A stretch of DNA of 64,000 nucleotides from Aequorivita lipolytica (GTDB lineage: Bacteria > Bacteroidota > Bacteroidia > Flavobacteriales > Flavobacteriaceae), in the NCBI RefSeq assembly GCF_007997135.1, contig NZ_VORU01000009.1:62001-126000 (forward strand), read 5' to 3'. The notes beneath the pieces were generated by a model. The model saw only the letters and a program-made list of their open reading frames with translations, was not told the DNA's origin and ran no database searches. Positions 45,446-55,199 of the stretch are shown piece by piece (position 1 is the stretch's first letter; the number at the start of each line of letters is the position of its first letter). The translations under genes were made by a program, and so were the position numbers.

Positions 45446-45477
45446 CTCCCTTCAGAAAAATTGAAAGAAACGCTACT

Positions 45478-46029
45478 ATGGGCAAAAACGATAATTTGAA
45501 AGAAACCGAGCACGAAAAGGAAACAGGTTTTGACGATCAAGATTTAAATGAACAGGAAATTGCTGCGGAAAAAGTAACCGATGCACTTTCAGAGCTACAA
45601 GAAGAATTTCAACGTGAAAAGGATCGCTACCTGCGCCTTTTTGCCGAATTTGAAAATTTCAAAAAACGCACCTCCCGCGAGCGTATTGAAATGTTTAAGA
45701 CAGCGGGAGAGGATGTTATAAATTCATTGTTACCAGTTTTGGATGATTTTGAACGCGCCTTAAAAGAAATTGAAAAAAGTGAAGACGACAATCTTTATAA
45801 GGGAGTTAGACTTATCAACAATAAACTAGGTGAAACTTTAAAGGCTAAGGGGCTTAACTTGATGGAAGTAAAACCGGGTGATGTTTTTGATGCAGATTCG
45901 CATGAGGCAATTACGCAAATACCTGCGCCAGAGGATAAACTGAAAGGCAAAATTTTAGATGTGGTAGAAAAAGGGTATACATTGGGCGATAAAATAATTC
46001 GCTATCCAAAAGTGGTTATAGGACAATAA
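45478..46029 (+). CDS. grpE: Nucleotide exchange factor GrpE
   Basis: DnaK nucleotide-release factor, 183 residues. N-terminal charged coiled coil (~10-75), then the core with [45 protein letters not shown] (~54-98) and the C-terminal beta wing [20 protein letters not shown] (~163-182). It directly precedes dnaJ (29 bp), forming a heat-shock operon without dnaK. Confidence 0.97.
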   Translation: MGKNDNLKETEHEKETGFDDQDLNEQEIAAEKVTDALSELQEEFQREKDRYLRLFAEFENFKKRTSRERIEMFKTAGEDVINSLLPVLDDFERALKEIEKSEDDNLYKGVRLINNKLGETLKAKGLNLMEVKPGDVFDADSHEAITQIPAPEDKLKGKILDVVEKGYTLGDKIIRYPKVVIGQ

Positions 46030-46058
46030 AAAGTTACCCGTCTACACGGGCAATAAAT

Positions 46059-47174
46059 ATGAAGGAAGATTATTACGAAATATTAGAGATATCAAAAAGT
46101 GCTACAGCAGCCGAAATAAAAAAAGCTTACCGAAAAAAGGCAATTCAGCACCACCCCGATAAAAACCCTGGTGATCATGAGGCTGAAGCCATGTTTAAAA
46201 AATCTGCTGAAGCCTATGAAGTGCTTAGCGACCCCAACAAACGTTCACGCTACGACCAGTTCGGGCATCGTGCCTTTGATGGCGGCGGTGGTTTCGGAGG
46301 CGGTGGCGGAATGAATATGGACGACATATTCAGTCAGTTTGGAGATATTTTTGGTGGTGGTTTCAGTGGTGGCTTTGGTGGCGGTTTCGGCGGCGGCGGT
46401 CGCAGAACCGTTAAAGGAAGTAACCTACGCATTCGTGTACAGCTTACATTGGAAGAAATAGCAAACGGCGTTGAGAAAAAGATAAAAGTAAAACGTAAAA
46501 AACTTGCCCAGGGAACAACCTACAAAACTTGTTCTACTTGTAATGGACAGGGGCAGGTAACGCGTATTCAAAATACTATTTTGGGGCGTATGCAAACTTC
46601 GGCTACTTGTAGTACTTGCGGTGGTTCAGGGCAGATTGTAGATAGCAAGCCAGCAAATGCCGATGCAGAAGGAATGCTGGTTACCGAAGAAACGGTGTCA
46701 ATAAAAATACCGGCAGGTGTGGTTGATGGAATGCAACTGAAAGTTTCTGGTAAAGGAAACGATGCGCCGGGCGACGGAATTCCAGGTGATCTTTTGGTCG
46801 CAATTGAAGAAAAACCGCACGTTACATTGCAACGCGAAGGCGATAATCTGCATTATGATCTATATGTAAGTTTTTCTGAAGCAGCCTTGGGAACTTCAAA
46901 AGAAATAGAAACAGTGACCGGAAAGGTGCGAATCAAAATTGATAGCGGTGCGCAGAGCGGAAAAATATTGAGACTTCGCAATAAAGGAATTCCGAGTATA
47001 AATGGTTACGGAACGGGAGATTTGCTTGTGCATGTAAACGTTTGGACACCAAAATCCCTTTCAAAAGAACAAAGGGAATTTTTTGAGAGAATGAGCGATG
47101 ACGAGCACTTTCAGCCAAAACCGGAAAAAGAAGACAAGTCCTTTTTTGAAAAAGTTAAAGATATGTTCTCTTAA
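46059..47174 (+). CDS. dnaJ: Chaperone DnaJ with a reduced zinc-finger domain
   Basis: 371 residues. J domain with HPD (~33-35), Gly/Phe-rich region (~75-115), then a zinc domain holding only two CxxCxG motifs (CSTCNGQG and CSTCGGSG) instead of the usual four. The C-terminal substrate-binding domains (~195-340) and a dimerisation tail follow. A single zinc site would remain. Reduced fingers are usual in several Bacteroidota lines, so this is probably ancestral rather than damage. Operon with grpE. Confidence 0.96.
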   Translation: MKEDYYEILEISKSATAAEIKKAYRKKAIQHHPDKNPGDHEAEAMFKKSAEAYEVLSDPNKRSRYDQFGHRAFDGGGGFGGGGGMNMDDIFSQFGDIFGGGFSGGFGGGFGGGGRRTVKGSNLRIRVQLTLEEIANGVEKKIKVKRKKLAQGTTYKTCSTCNGQGQVTRIQNTILGRMQTSATCSTCGGSGQIVDSKPANADAEGMLVTEETVSIKIPAGVVDGMQLKVSGKGNDAPGDGIPGDLLVAIEEKPHVTLQREGDNLHYDLYVSFSEAALGTSKEIETVTGKVRIKIDSGAQSGKILRLRNKGIPSINGYGTGDLLVHVNVWTPKSLSKEQREFFERMSDDEHFQPKPEKEDKSFFEKVKDMFS

Positions 47175-47214
47175 ATAAACGTTAAATAAATATTTTTGCA
47201 TATATTTGAAATGT

Positions 47215-47301
47215 CGCTTCGTCTTAGAAGAGACAATTTTTCTTTTTCATAGCAATTTTTTTTCCCACCCAAGAATTCATTTTTTTGGGTGGGTTTTGTT
47301 T
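47215..47301 (+). ncRNA. Candidate small RNA or dnaJ terminator region
   Basis: A TATATTTG box at 47201-47208 precedes a TGTC-CTTC / GAAG-GACA hairpin (47213-47236) and a strong terminator CCCACCCAA / TTGGGTGGG followed by TTTTGTTTT (47264-47301). Together they look like an ~85-base transcript unit. Alternatively only the terminator, serving grpE-dnaJ, is real. Confidence 0.35.
47264..47301 (+). terminator. Intrinsic terminator after grpE-dnaJ
   Basis: CCCACCCAA / TTGGGTGGG stem, followed by a U-rich tract, 90 bp after the dnaJ stop. Confidence 0.85.
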
Positions 47302-47419
47302 TAGACTGTTTCTGTTTTGCGATTTTTAATTTCCTATTAAAACTATCACTTAAAATACTCTTAATGTTTATAACGCTTCGCAGTCAAATTAATATATTTA
47401 CATACTTCAAATAAAATTT

Positions 47420-48346
47420 ATGGACAAACTTTTAGTGGTCAACAATGTTTCCAAAATCTATGGGGATTACAAAGCGCTCAACAACGTATCCATCGAGGTA
47501 GAAAAAGGAAGCATATTTGGCCTGCTGGGTCCCAATGGGGCTGGAAAAACCACCTTAATAAGAATTATAAACCAAATTACCATGCCAGATACTGGTTCAG
47601 TGATTCTAGATGGCGAACCACTTAAGCCGCATCATATAAAATATATTGGTTATTTGCCCGAAGAGCGCGGGCTTTACAAAACTATGAAAGTTGGAGAGCA
47701 GGCATTGTACCTGGCGCAGTTAAAAGGGCTTACAAAACAAGAGGCAAAAGAAAGACTGAAGTATTGGTTTGATCGATTGGAAATAGGAGATTGGTGGGAC
47801 AAAAAAATACAGGAGCTTTCCAAGGGGATGGCGCAAAAAATCCAGTTTGTTGTTACTGTACTTCACAAACCAAAACTGTTAATTTTTGATGAACCATTTA
47901 GCGGCTTCGACCCTATAAACGCCAACCTCATTAAAGATGAAATTTTAAATTTGCGCGATGAGGGAGCAACGGTAATTTTCTCAACACACCGCATGGAATC
48001 TGTGGAAGAAATGTGCGATCACATTGCATTGATTCATAAGTCTAACAAAATATTGGATGGCAAATTGGTAGACATTAAACGTCAATACAGAAACAACACT
48101 TATGAAATTGGTTTGATTACCCCGAACCACACGGCAACGTCGGCTTCATTAAAGGAAAGATTCGAGATTTTTCCAGCAACTTTTAAAAGTATTAATGACG
48201 AATTGCAGTACAAAATAAAAATACCAGATTCAGTATCGCCAAATGACTTTGTAAGCTATTTAACCTCACTTGGACAGTTGACGCATTTTGTTGAGGTAGT
48301 ACCTTCGGCAAGTGATATTTTTATTGAAACCATCCAAAAAAACTAA
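47420..48346 (+). CDS. ABC transporter ATP-binding protein (NatA/DUF4162 type)
   Basis: 308 residues. Walker A GPNGAGKTT (~36-44), signature LSKGMAQKIQ (a variant LSGGQ), Walker B LLIFDEPFSGFDP (~151-163) and H-loop STHRMES. The C-terminal ~90 residues are the DUF4162-type extension. Pairs with the ABC-2 permease 6 bp downstream to form an exporter. Substrate unknown. Confidence 0.95.
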   Translation: MDKLLVVNNVSKIYGDYKALNNVSIEVEKGSIFGLLGPNGAGKTTLIRIINQITMPDTGSVILDGEPLKPHHIKYIGYLPEERGLYKTMKVGEQALYLAQLKGLTKQEAKERLKYWFDRLEIGDWWDKKIQELSKGMAQKIQFVVTVLHKPKLLIFDEPFSGFDPINANLIKDEILNLRDEGATVIFSTHRMESVEEMCDHIALIHKSNKILDGKLVDIKRQYRNNTYEIGLITPNHTATSASLKERFEIFPATFKSINDELQYKIKIPDSVSPNDFVSYLTSLGQLTHFVEVVPSASDIFIETIQKN

Positions 48347-48352
48347 CCAGCA

Positions 48353-49660
48353 ATGAATCATCTTCCGCTTATAATTAAAAGGGAATATCTAACCAAAATC
48401 CGCAATAAATCTTTTATTGTGATGACCTTTTTAAGCCCGCTTATTTTCGTGGGTATCTTTGCTTTGGTTGCCTATTTGTCCAGTTTGAATAATGATACGG
48501 TTCGCAAAATTTCGGTTTTGGATGAAAGCGGTTTGTTTTTGGAAGATTTCAGCAGTACGCCGCATTTGCAGTACAAAATGCTTAGCGACACCAATCTAGA
48601 AGATGCAAAAAAAGAGGCCGAAACTGAAGAAGTTTACGGTTTACTTTACATTCCGAAAACTGGAGATCTTGAGGGACTTTCAAAAGAAATCACCTTTTAT
48701 TCTGAAGATTCACCTTCGCTATCTTTGATGGGAGACATCAATGATATGCTGGAAAGTAAGGTGAATACATTAAAGCTGAAAGAATCTGGAATTGATTCTG
48801 AAACCATTAAAGAACTTCATATAAATATTAGTGCGAACCAAGAAACTTTTAAAGGGAAAGAAACCTCAAAACTCGGTTCTGGTTTAAAACTGGCATTTGG
48901 TGGCGCAGCTGGCTATTTGCTATTTATGTTTATAATCATTTACGGAAACATGATTATGCGCAGCGTCATTGAAGAAAAAACCAGTCGCGTTATTGAAGTG
49001 ATTATTTCATCCGTAAAACCACGAGTGTTGCTTTTGGGTAAAATTTTTGGGACTACCCTTGCGGGAATTACTCAGTTTGTGGTTTGGGTCGTGCTTATCT
49101 TGGTTTTAATGACCGTTGTAACCTCTGTTTTCGGGATTGACCCCTCAGCGGGCTCGCCTTCACAACAAGTTTTAGAAAATAGTGTAAATGGGGGTACCCA
49201 GCAGATTCTGAATGATGTTATGATTGAAATCAACAATTTGCCTATTGCAAATTTAATAATAATGTTCTTGTTGTTTTTTGTGGGTGGTTACCTGCTTTAT
49301 GCTTCGCTATACGCTTCTGTTGGTGCTGCGGTAGACAGCGAGACGGATACCCAACAATTTATGATGCCTATTTTGATGCCTTTAATTTTGGCTGTTTACG
49401 TAGGCTTTTTTACGGTAATTGACAATCCGCATGGAACCGTTTCACAGGTTTTCTCTTATATTCCTTTTACATCGCCAGTGGTAATGTTAATGCGTATTCC
49501 GTTTGGTGTTCCGCTTTGGCAACAGATTGTTTCTGTTGTTATTTTATTCGCTTCATTCATTGCTATGGTTTGGTTTGCGGCAAAAATTTACCGTGTAGGT
49601 ATTTTAATGTACGGAAAAAAACCAACCTACAAAGAAATCTTCAAATGGCTTAAGTATTAA
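48353..49660 (+). CDS. ABC-2 type permease (NatB-like)
   Basis: 435 residues. N-terminal helix (SFIVMTFLSPLIFVGIFALVAYL), large extracytoplasmic domain (~45-170), then about five helices with the ABC-2 motif MIMRSVIEEKTSRVIEVIISSVKPRVLLLGKI (~200-231). Membrane partner of the preceding ATPase; NatAB-type exporters extrude Na+ or peptides, but specificity is not readable here. Confidence 0.92.
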   Translation: MNHLPLIIKREYLTKIRNKSFIVMTFLSPLIFVGIFALVAYLSSLNNDTVRKISVLDESGLFLEDFSSTPHLQYKMLSDTNLEDAKKEAETEEVYGLLYIPKTGDLEGLSKEITFYSEDSPSLSLMGDINDMLESKVNTLKLKESGIDSETIKELHINISANQETFKGKETSKLGSGLKLAFGGAAGYLLFMFIIIYGNMIMRSVIEEKTSRVIEVIISSVKPRVLLLGKIFGTTLAGITQFVVWVVLILVLMTVVTSVFGIDPSAGSPSQQVLENSVNGGTQQILNDVMIEINNLPIANLIIMFLLFFVGGYLLYASLYASVGAAVDSETDTQQFMMPILMPLILAVYVGFFTVIDNPHGTVSQVFSYIPFTSPVVMLMRIPFGVPLWQQIVSVVILFASFIAMVWFAAKIYRVGILMYGKKPTYKEIFKWLKY

Positions 49661-49723
49661 GATAAAAACACGCCGGGCACTGCTATGAATTCGGTCAATA
49701 ACCTATTAATAAGAAAGAAAAAT

Positions 49724-50671
49724 ATGAAAAGAAACATTTTTATAACCGCATTGCTTTTGCTAGTTGCTTTTGGAATGTCGGGACAAACAACAGATTTGGC
49801 ACGAGTTGAATATTTAGTCCTGCCATTTTCCAAATCAGATAACTCTATCAATCGCTATCGTGCATTGGTACAGGCTCCCATTTCAGTTAGTAAGGAAAAG
49901 AAAAGCTTTTTTGTTATTGGCTTGGAGTACCGCTACGTAGATATCAATATTAATGATAATGAAGATCTTTTAGCATTTATGGGTTCGGTTCCACCCAACG
50001 AAGCTATTCAGAACAACCTTGTAACCTCTGTTCAGCAAATGGATGGATATTTGGGTTACACTTGGAAGCATAACGAAGATTGGCGTTTCGGTGCCAAAGC
50101 GGGTGTAAAGATCCAGAGTGATTTTCAAGGAAGCTTGATGAGTGATGATTTTATTTTTGAGGCCGCGGTTTATGCAATCTTGGATAAAAAGAATGATACG
50201 GCTTCAGGCAATAAGCCATACCGTTTCATTGCTGGCCTTACCTATTCCACCACTCCGGGAAGATGGTATCCTTTACCACTTTTGAATTATTACAAAGAAT
50301 TCCACAAAAATTGGACGTATACACTAGGCGTTCCAAAAACAAATGTTAGACATTATTTAAATGATGGACACAAAGATGCATTACAGGCATTTGCCACTTT
50401 GGACAATGTTTACGCGAATATTCAACAAAATTTTGTACCGATTGTTGACCAAGGAGAAGATGGCACTGTCGCCGAAAGCATCCAAATGACCCTTGGACTT
50501 TTGGGTTTGGGATATGAGCACTTTTTTACGGACCATTTATTGTTTTATGGTTATGCGGCACATTCCGTTTACAATGATTTTCGACTTGAAGATGGTGACG
50601 GGAAAAAGGTCTATAAAATTAATACCGAAAATTCGCCTTATTTTAGGGCAGGATTAAAATTCAAATATTAA
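49724..50671 (+). CDS. Outer-membrane beta-barrel protein (DUF6268-like)
   Basis: 315 residues from the ATG at 49724 (MKRNIFITALLLLVAFGMSGQ signal); a longer start at 49685 lacks a plausible signal. The rest alternates amphipathic strands rich in Tyr/Phe and ends in ...FRAGLKFKY, a typical barrel C-terminus. The last codon overlaps the start of the response regulator (TAATG). Family assignment is tentative; the OMP nature is clear. Confidence 0.8.
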   Translation: MKRNIFITALLLLVAFGMSGQTTDLARVEYLVLPFSKSDNSINRYRALVQAPISVSKEKKSFFVIGLEYRYVDININDNEDLLAFMGSVPPNEAIQNNLVTSVQQMDGYLGYTWKHNEDWRFGAKAGVKIQSDFQGSLMSDDFIFEAAVYAILDKKNDTASGNKPYRFIAGLTYSTTPGRWYPLPLLNYYKEFHKNWTYTLGVPKTNVRHYLNDGHKDALQAFATLDNVYANIQQNFVPIVDQGEDGTVAESIQMTLGLLGLGYEHFFTDHLLFYGYAAHSVYNDFRLEDGDGKKVYKINTENSPYFRAGLKFKY

Positions 50672-51834
50672 TGGCGCGAATACTAATTATTGAAGACGAA
50701 GCAGCAATAAGAAGGGTTTTGGTGAAAATCCTTTCCGAAGAAAATCAAGGATATGAGGTTTTTGAAGCCGAAGATGGCCTTGCCGGAATGGAAATTCTGA
50801 AAAAAGAAGATTTTGATTTGGTGCTTTGCGACATAAAAATGCCAAAAATGGACGGCGTTGAGGTCTTGGAGGCTGTGAAAAAAATAAAGCCCGAAATACC
50901 AATGGTAATGATCTCCGGTCATGGTGATCTTGAAACAGCGGTAAATACAATGAAATTGGGCGCTTTCGATTATATCTCAAAACCGCCAGATCTCAATCGT
51001 TTGCTAAACACCGTTCGTATTGCTCTTGATAGACAAGAATTGGTAGTCGAAAATAACCGCCTAAAAAAGAAAGTTTCCAAAAATTATGAAATGATTGGCG
51101 ATTCACCTTCCATAATCCAGATCAAGGATATGATAGAAAAGGTGGCCCCAACAGAAGCACGAGTTCTTGTAACGGGCCCAAATGGAACCGGAAAGGAACT
51201 AGTGGCGCATTGGCTTCATCAAAAAAGTGATCGCAGCAATGGCCCTATGATAGAGGTAAATTGTGCTGCAATACCAAGTGAATTGATAGAGAGTGAACTT
51301 TTCGGTCACGTAAAAGGAGCCTTTACTTCCGCAATTAAAGATCGTGCAGGTAAATTTGAAGCTGCAAACGGAGGAACAATTTTTCTTGATGAAGTGGGCG
51401 ATATGAGCCTTTCCGCGCAAGCAAAAGTGCTTCGGGCGCTGCAGGAAAATAAGGTGCAGCGAGTAGGCAGCGATAGAGATATAAAGGTGGATGTTCGGGT
51501 TATAACAGCTACGAACAAAGATTTAAAGAAAGAAATAAAAGAAGGCAACTTCCGTGAAGATTTGTACCACAGATTAGCGGTAATACTCATAAAAGTTCCA
51601 TCATTGAATGATAGAAGGGACGATATTCCATTGTTGATAGATTATTTTTCAGAAAAAATTTCAACGGAACACGGCACAGGGAAAAAGAAATTTTCAACTA
51701 AAGCCATTAAACTTTTGCAGGAATATGATTGGACAGGAAATATCCGTGAACTTAGAAATGTAGTGGAAAGGTTAATCATTCTGGGCGGAAAAGAAATCAG
51801 CGAGGAGGATGTGAAGCTTTTTGCGAGTAAATGA
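50671..51834 (+). CDS. NtrC-like sigma-54 response regulator without HTH domain
   Basis: 387 residues. REC domain with phosphoacceptor Asp54 (LCDIKMPKMDG), linker, AAA+ domain with Walker A GPNGTGKE (~169-176) and sensor motifs. The sigma-54-contact loop is GAFTSA (~217-222) instead of GAFTGA. The protein stops right after the AAA+ C-terminal helices (SEEDVKLFASK) with no Fis-type DNA-binding domain. No histidine kinase neighbours it. It overlaps the upstream barrel gene by one base, so it is translated with it. HTH-less forms exist in Bacteroidota; target recognition would be through partner proteins. Confidence 0.9.
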   Translation: MARILIIEDEAAIRRVLVKILSEENQGYEVFEAEDGLAGMEILKKEDFDLVLCDIKMPKMDGVEVLEAVKKIKPEIPMVMISGHGDLETAVNTMKLGAFDYISKPPDLNRLLNTVRIALDRQELVVENNRLKKKVSKNYEMIGDSPSIIQIKDMIEKVAPTEARVLVTGPNGTGKELVAHWLHQKSDRSNGPMIEVNCAAIPSELIESELFGHVKGAFTSAIKDRAGKFEAANGGTIFLDEVGDMSLSAQAKVLRALQENKVQRVGSDRDIKVDVRVITATNKDLKKEIKEGNFREDLYHRLAVILIKVPSLNDRRDDIPLLIDYFSEKISTEHGTGKKKFSTKAIKLLQEYDWTGNIRELRNVVERLIILGGKEISEEDVKLFASK

Positions 51835-51838
51835 TAAA

Positions 51839-51985
51839 TGAGTTTATAAGTTTATGTGTTTAAGAGTTTATAAGTAAATGAGTTTAAGTGTTTATTAGTT
51901 TAAGAGTTTATAAGTTTAGATATCTGTTTAATTTCCAAAAAACAACAGTATCCAAAATAGCAAAAGTATCCAAAGTATCCAAAGT
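51839..51985. repeat. Degenerate intergenic repeats
   Basis: AGTTTATAAG/AGTTTAAGTG words repeat through 51839-51920. A second set, TATCCAAAGTATCCAAAG, at about 51948-51987 is the reverse complement of the TTTGGATAC-type repeat near 62779. No gene. Confidence 0.5.
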
Positions 51986-52864
51986 ATGAAAAAAGTTAAA
52001 ATTGAAGATTTTAAAGTAACGGGGCCCATAAAACTAGATGGGACACATAACGATTGGGATTTAAATGCTTCAGAAAAAAAACTTGAGAACCATTTGGAAG
52101 ATACCAGAAAAGAACTGGGCAAACTTCAAGATACATTGTACGCCCACGGCAAATATGCAGTATTAGTATGCCTTCAAGGGATGGATACTGCTGGAAAGGA
52201 CAGCCTAATCCGCGAGGTTTTTAAGGATTTTAATGCGCGTGGAGTAGTGGTGCATAGTTTCAAAACGCCCACTGCGCTGGAGAAGCGGCACGATTATCTT
52301 TGGCGTCACTACATCGCACTGCCCGAACGCGGAAAGTTTGGGGTTTTCAATAGAACACATTATGAAAATGTTTTGGTAACTAGAGTGCATCCGGAATACA
52401 TTCTTGGTGAAAACTTGCCCGGCATAAATAGTTTGGAAGATATAAATGAAGAATTTTGGGACACACGTTTTCAGCAGATCAATAATTTTGAAAAGACCAT
52501 TCAGCAAAATGGAACCATTATTTTCAAGTTCTTTTTGAATCTTTCCAAAGACGAACAAAAGGAACGCCAACTACGCAGATTGGACATGCCAGAAAAAAAC
52601 TGGAAGTTTTCTCCGGGAGATTTAGATGAAAGAGCCTTGTGGGAAGAATACAGAAAATATTATGAAGATGCCATCAACCGCACCTCAAAGCCGCATGCGC
52701 CTTGGTATATTATTCCTTCGGACGATAAAGATACTGCACGGGTTATAGTAGCAGAAATTATGCTACAAGAGCTCAAAAAATATAAAGACATAAAAGAACC
52801 GGAACTTGACGACGATATAAAAGCAAAGATTTCTGAGTACCGTGAACGTCTAAAAAATGATTAA
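51986..52864 (+). CDS. Polyphosphate kinase 2 family protein
   Basis: 292 residues. P-loop CLQGMDTAGKDSLIREVF (~62-79), lid-region RPGKAFGVFNRTHYENVLVTRVHPE-like segment (~112-135) and DERALWEEYRKYYEDAINRTS (~213-233). PPK2 enzymes transfer phosphate between polyphosphate and nucleotides (class decides NMP or NDP). Class cannot be fixed by eye. Confidence 0.93.
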   Translation: MKKVKIEDFKVTGPIKLDGTHNDWDLNASEKKLENHLEDTRKELGKLQDTLYAHGKYAVLVCLQGMDTAGKDSLIREVFKDFNARGVVVHSFKTPTALEKRHDYLWRHYIALPERGKFGVFNRTHYENVLVTRVHPEYILGENLPGINSLEDINEEFWDTRFQQINNFEKTIQQNGTIIFKFFLNLSKDEQKERQLRRLDMPEKNWKFSPGDLDERALWEEYRKYYEDAINRTSKPHAPWYIIPSDDKDTARVIVAEIMLQELKKYKDIKEPELDDDIKAKISEYRERLKND

Positions 52865-52915
52865 TTTAGCCTCCGTGTAGTTCAGTACGGAACTAATACT
52901 TATAAAATAGTATCA

Positions 52916-54307
52916 ATGAAAATCTATTTGCTCCCCACACTTCTTTTTACTTTACTTTTTTCGTCAGTAAGCATTTCACAGAATGCCGTTCAGGATTCTA
53001 TTATGCTGAAAAAGCTTTATACCACTGCCTTGACCGACGGAAAAGCTTATGATTGGTTGGATTATCTTTCTAATGAAATAGGCGGGAGGCTTTCCGGTTC
53101 CTTTGAAGCCGAAAGCGCCGTGAAATATACCGAAGAAGAACTGAATGAACTTGGGCTGGACAAAGTTTGGTTACAGCCAGTAATGGTTCCAAAATGGACG
53201 CGCGGTTTCAAAGAATACGCTTTTATAGAATCACTAACGGGTGAAAAAACGGTGACCGAAATCTGTGCGCTGGGCGGTTCAGTTGCTACACCAAGCCTTG
53301 GCATAAAAGCAGAAGTAATAGAGGTTCAAGGCCTTGAAGACCTTGCTTCCCTTGGAAAAGAAAAAATTGCCGGTAAAATTGTTTTCTACAATCGCCCAAT
53401 GCAACCTGAAATAATTCAAACTTTTGAAGCGTACGGCGGTTGCGTAGATCAACGTTATTCTGGCGCTGCGGAAGCGGGAAAATACGGCGCAATTGGCGTT
53501 ATTGTTCGTTCTATGAGTTTGCGGATGGATGATTATCCGCATACTGGAGCGATGAGTTATGGTGATACACCGGTTAGTCAGCGGATTCCTGCTGCGGCAA
53601 TCAGTACTAACGGAGCCGAATATTTAAGCAGTTTGCTGAAATTACAACCCAAACTTCTTTTTTACTTTAAACAGAACTGCAAGACTTTTGACGATGTACA
53701 ATCCTATAACGTAATTGGTGAAATTACGGGCAGTACAAAACCCAATGAATATATGGTTGTAGGAGGACATTTGGACAGTTGGGATCTTGGCGATGGTGCC
53801 CACGATGACGGGGCAGGATGTGTGCAAAGTATGGAAGTTTTGCGTCTTTTTAAGAAAGTGGGCTATAAACCCAAACACAGTATAAGGGTTGTGTTGTTTA
53901 TGAATGAGGAAAATGGACTTCGCGGCGGAAATAAATATGCCGAAGAAGTGAAACGCAAGGGTGAAACCCACCGTTTTGCATTGGAGAGTGATGCCGGGGG
54001 CTTTACGCCACGCGGATTTACAATAGATAGTGATGCGGCAAATTTCAGCAAAGTACAATCTTGGGAACCGCTTTTTAAACCCTATTTAATACACTATTTT
54101 GAAAAAGGATACGGGGGCGCTGATATTGGCCCGTTGAAGGGGAATATTGATGTGCTCGCTGGGTTACGACCTGATAGCCAACGTTATTTTGATTATCACC
54201 ACGCCGCCAATGATACTTTTGATGCGGTCAACAAACGTGAGCTAGAACTTGGAGCTGCAACAATGGCGAGCTTGGTTTACTTATTTGATAAATACGGAAC
54301 TGAATAA
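52916..54307 (+). CDS. M28-family metallopeptidase (PGCP-like carboxypeptidase)
   Basis: 463 residues, signal peptide to ~SISQ. Protease-associated domain (~120-255) and an M28 catalytic domain (~260-460): zinc ligands in GGHLDSWDLGDGAHDDGAG (~283-301), ENEENGLRGGNKYAEE-like MNEENGLRGG (~328-337) and HHAANDTFDAVN at the C-terminus. A secreted or periplasmic peptidase that probably trims peptides for nutrition. Confidence 0.93.
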   Translation: MKIYLLPTLLFTLLFSSVSISQNAVQDSIMLKKLYTTALTDGKAYDWLDYLSNEIGGRLSGSFEAESAVKYTEEELNELGLDKVWLQPVMVPKWTRGFKEYAFIESLTGEKTVTEICALGGSVATPSLGIKAEVIEVQGLEDLASLGKEKIAGKIVFYNRPMQPEIIQTFEAYGGCVDQRYSGAAEAGKYGAIGVIVRSMSLRMDDYPHTGAMSYGDTPVSQRIPAAAISTNGAEYLSSLLKLQPKLLFYFKQNCKTFDDVQSYNVIGEITGSTKPNEYMVVGGHLDSWDLGDGAHDDGAGCVQSMEVLRLFKKVGYKPKHSIRVVLFMNEENGLRGGNKYAEEVKRKGETHRFALESDAGGFTPRGFTIDSDAANFSKVQSWEPLFKPYLIHYFEKGYGGADIGPLKGNIDVLAGLRPDSQRYFDYHHAANDTFDAVNKRELELGAATMASLVYLFDKYGTE

Positions 54308-54347
54308 GTGCTCAGTATGCAGTAGCAGTTGGCAGTTTAAAATACAA

Positions 54348-55157
54348 TTACCACCAAACTACAAAAAAACGATCCAAACTCTGGGGCGTTTTTTTATAGA
54401 TTAATGGCGACTTATTATTTTGGAGTTGTGTTTTAATTTCTTTTTTTACTTCTGAAAAAGAGTGCCAAGTTTCAATAGTTTCCATTGGTAAAATCCATTC
54501 TTTTTTTGAGGGTATTGCGTAGCTGGCGTTTGGGTTTTCTTGTTCAAAATCTTCAGGTTTTATGTAGTTTCCAACAATGCAATCCATTATATACTTCGGA
54601 AAAGATTCGGCTTTCATTTTCTTCGGAAGAAATAAAAAAGCTTTTAAGCACAATTCCTGTGAAGAAGGTTCGGGGATTCCTAGCGCTTTTAATTTTTGAA
54701 TGGTTTCTGATCTTTTCAGCAACGGGAATTGCTTCAACTTTACTTTTTCCAATTTATCAAAAAGACTGTCTTTTCGGTTAGGGCCTATCCATTTTTCTTC
54801 TTCCGAAGTACTTGTATTTTCTTCGTATAAATAAAATTTACATGCCAATTCTATATGAACAACTTTATCTGTTTTAAGGTTTCGAACTATATAATCCAAT
54901 TCTCCCAAAGTTTCCTTTTCGCCGTGTATCTGAAGGTTTGCAGCTAGTAATTCAAAATTATTTGACTGTTTCAAATACGCTTCATAACACGCTTCGGCTT
55001 GCATCCCGAGTACTGAATTGCTGGGGAAGCTGAAATTATTTTCCTTTAACTTTTCATCTAAAAATGTAAAGTTTTCAAAAGGGTACTTTTCCGAATTGAT
55101 TTTTAAGTCGGGTGCCTTTATAAATGAATTTAAAATGTCTAAATCTTGTACGTTCAA
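54348..55157 (-). CDS. DUF1853 family protein
   Basis: 269 residues from a TTG at 55157. DUF1853 core: LGELDYIVRN (~89-98), HIELACKFYLYEE (~104-116), WIGPNRKDSLFDKLEKVKLKQFPLL (~126-150). The frame stays open upstream through WGKLLLKKSYHLL back to the rlmF stop codon (TAA) with no other stop, so the true start may be earlier at a non-ATG codon. Unknown function; PD-(D/E)XK-nuclease-like features have been proposed for the family. Confidence 0.8.
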   Translation of the reverse strand: MNVQDLDILNSFIKAPDLKINSEKYPFENFTFLDEKLKENNFSFPSNSVLGMQAEACYEAYLKQSNNFELLAANLQIHGEKETLGELDYIVRNLKTDKVVHIELACKFYLYEENTSTSEEEKWIGPNRKDSLFDKLEKVKLKQFPLLKRSETIQKLKALGIPEPSSQELCLKAFLFLPKKMKAESFPKYIMDCIVGNYIKPEDFEQENPNASYAIPSKKEWILPMETIETWHSFSEVKKEIKTQLQNNKSPLIYKKTPQSLDRFFVVWW

Positions 55158-55199
55158 TAGATGATAAGATTTTTTAAGCAGTAGTTTTCCCCAAGTTAA

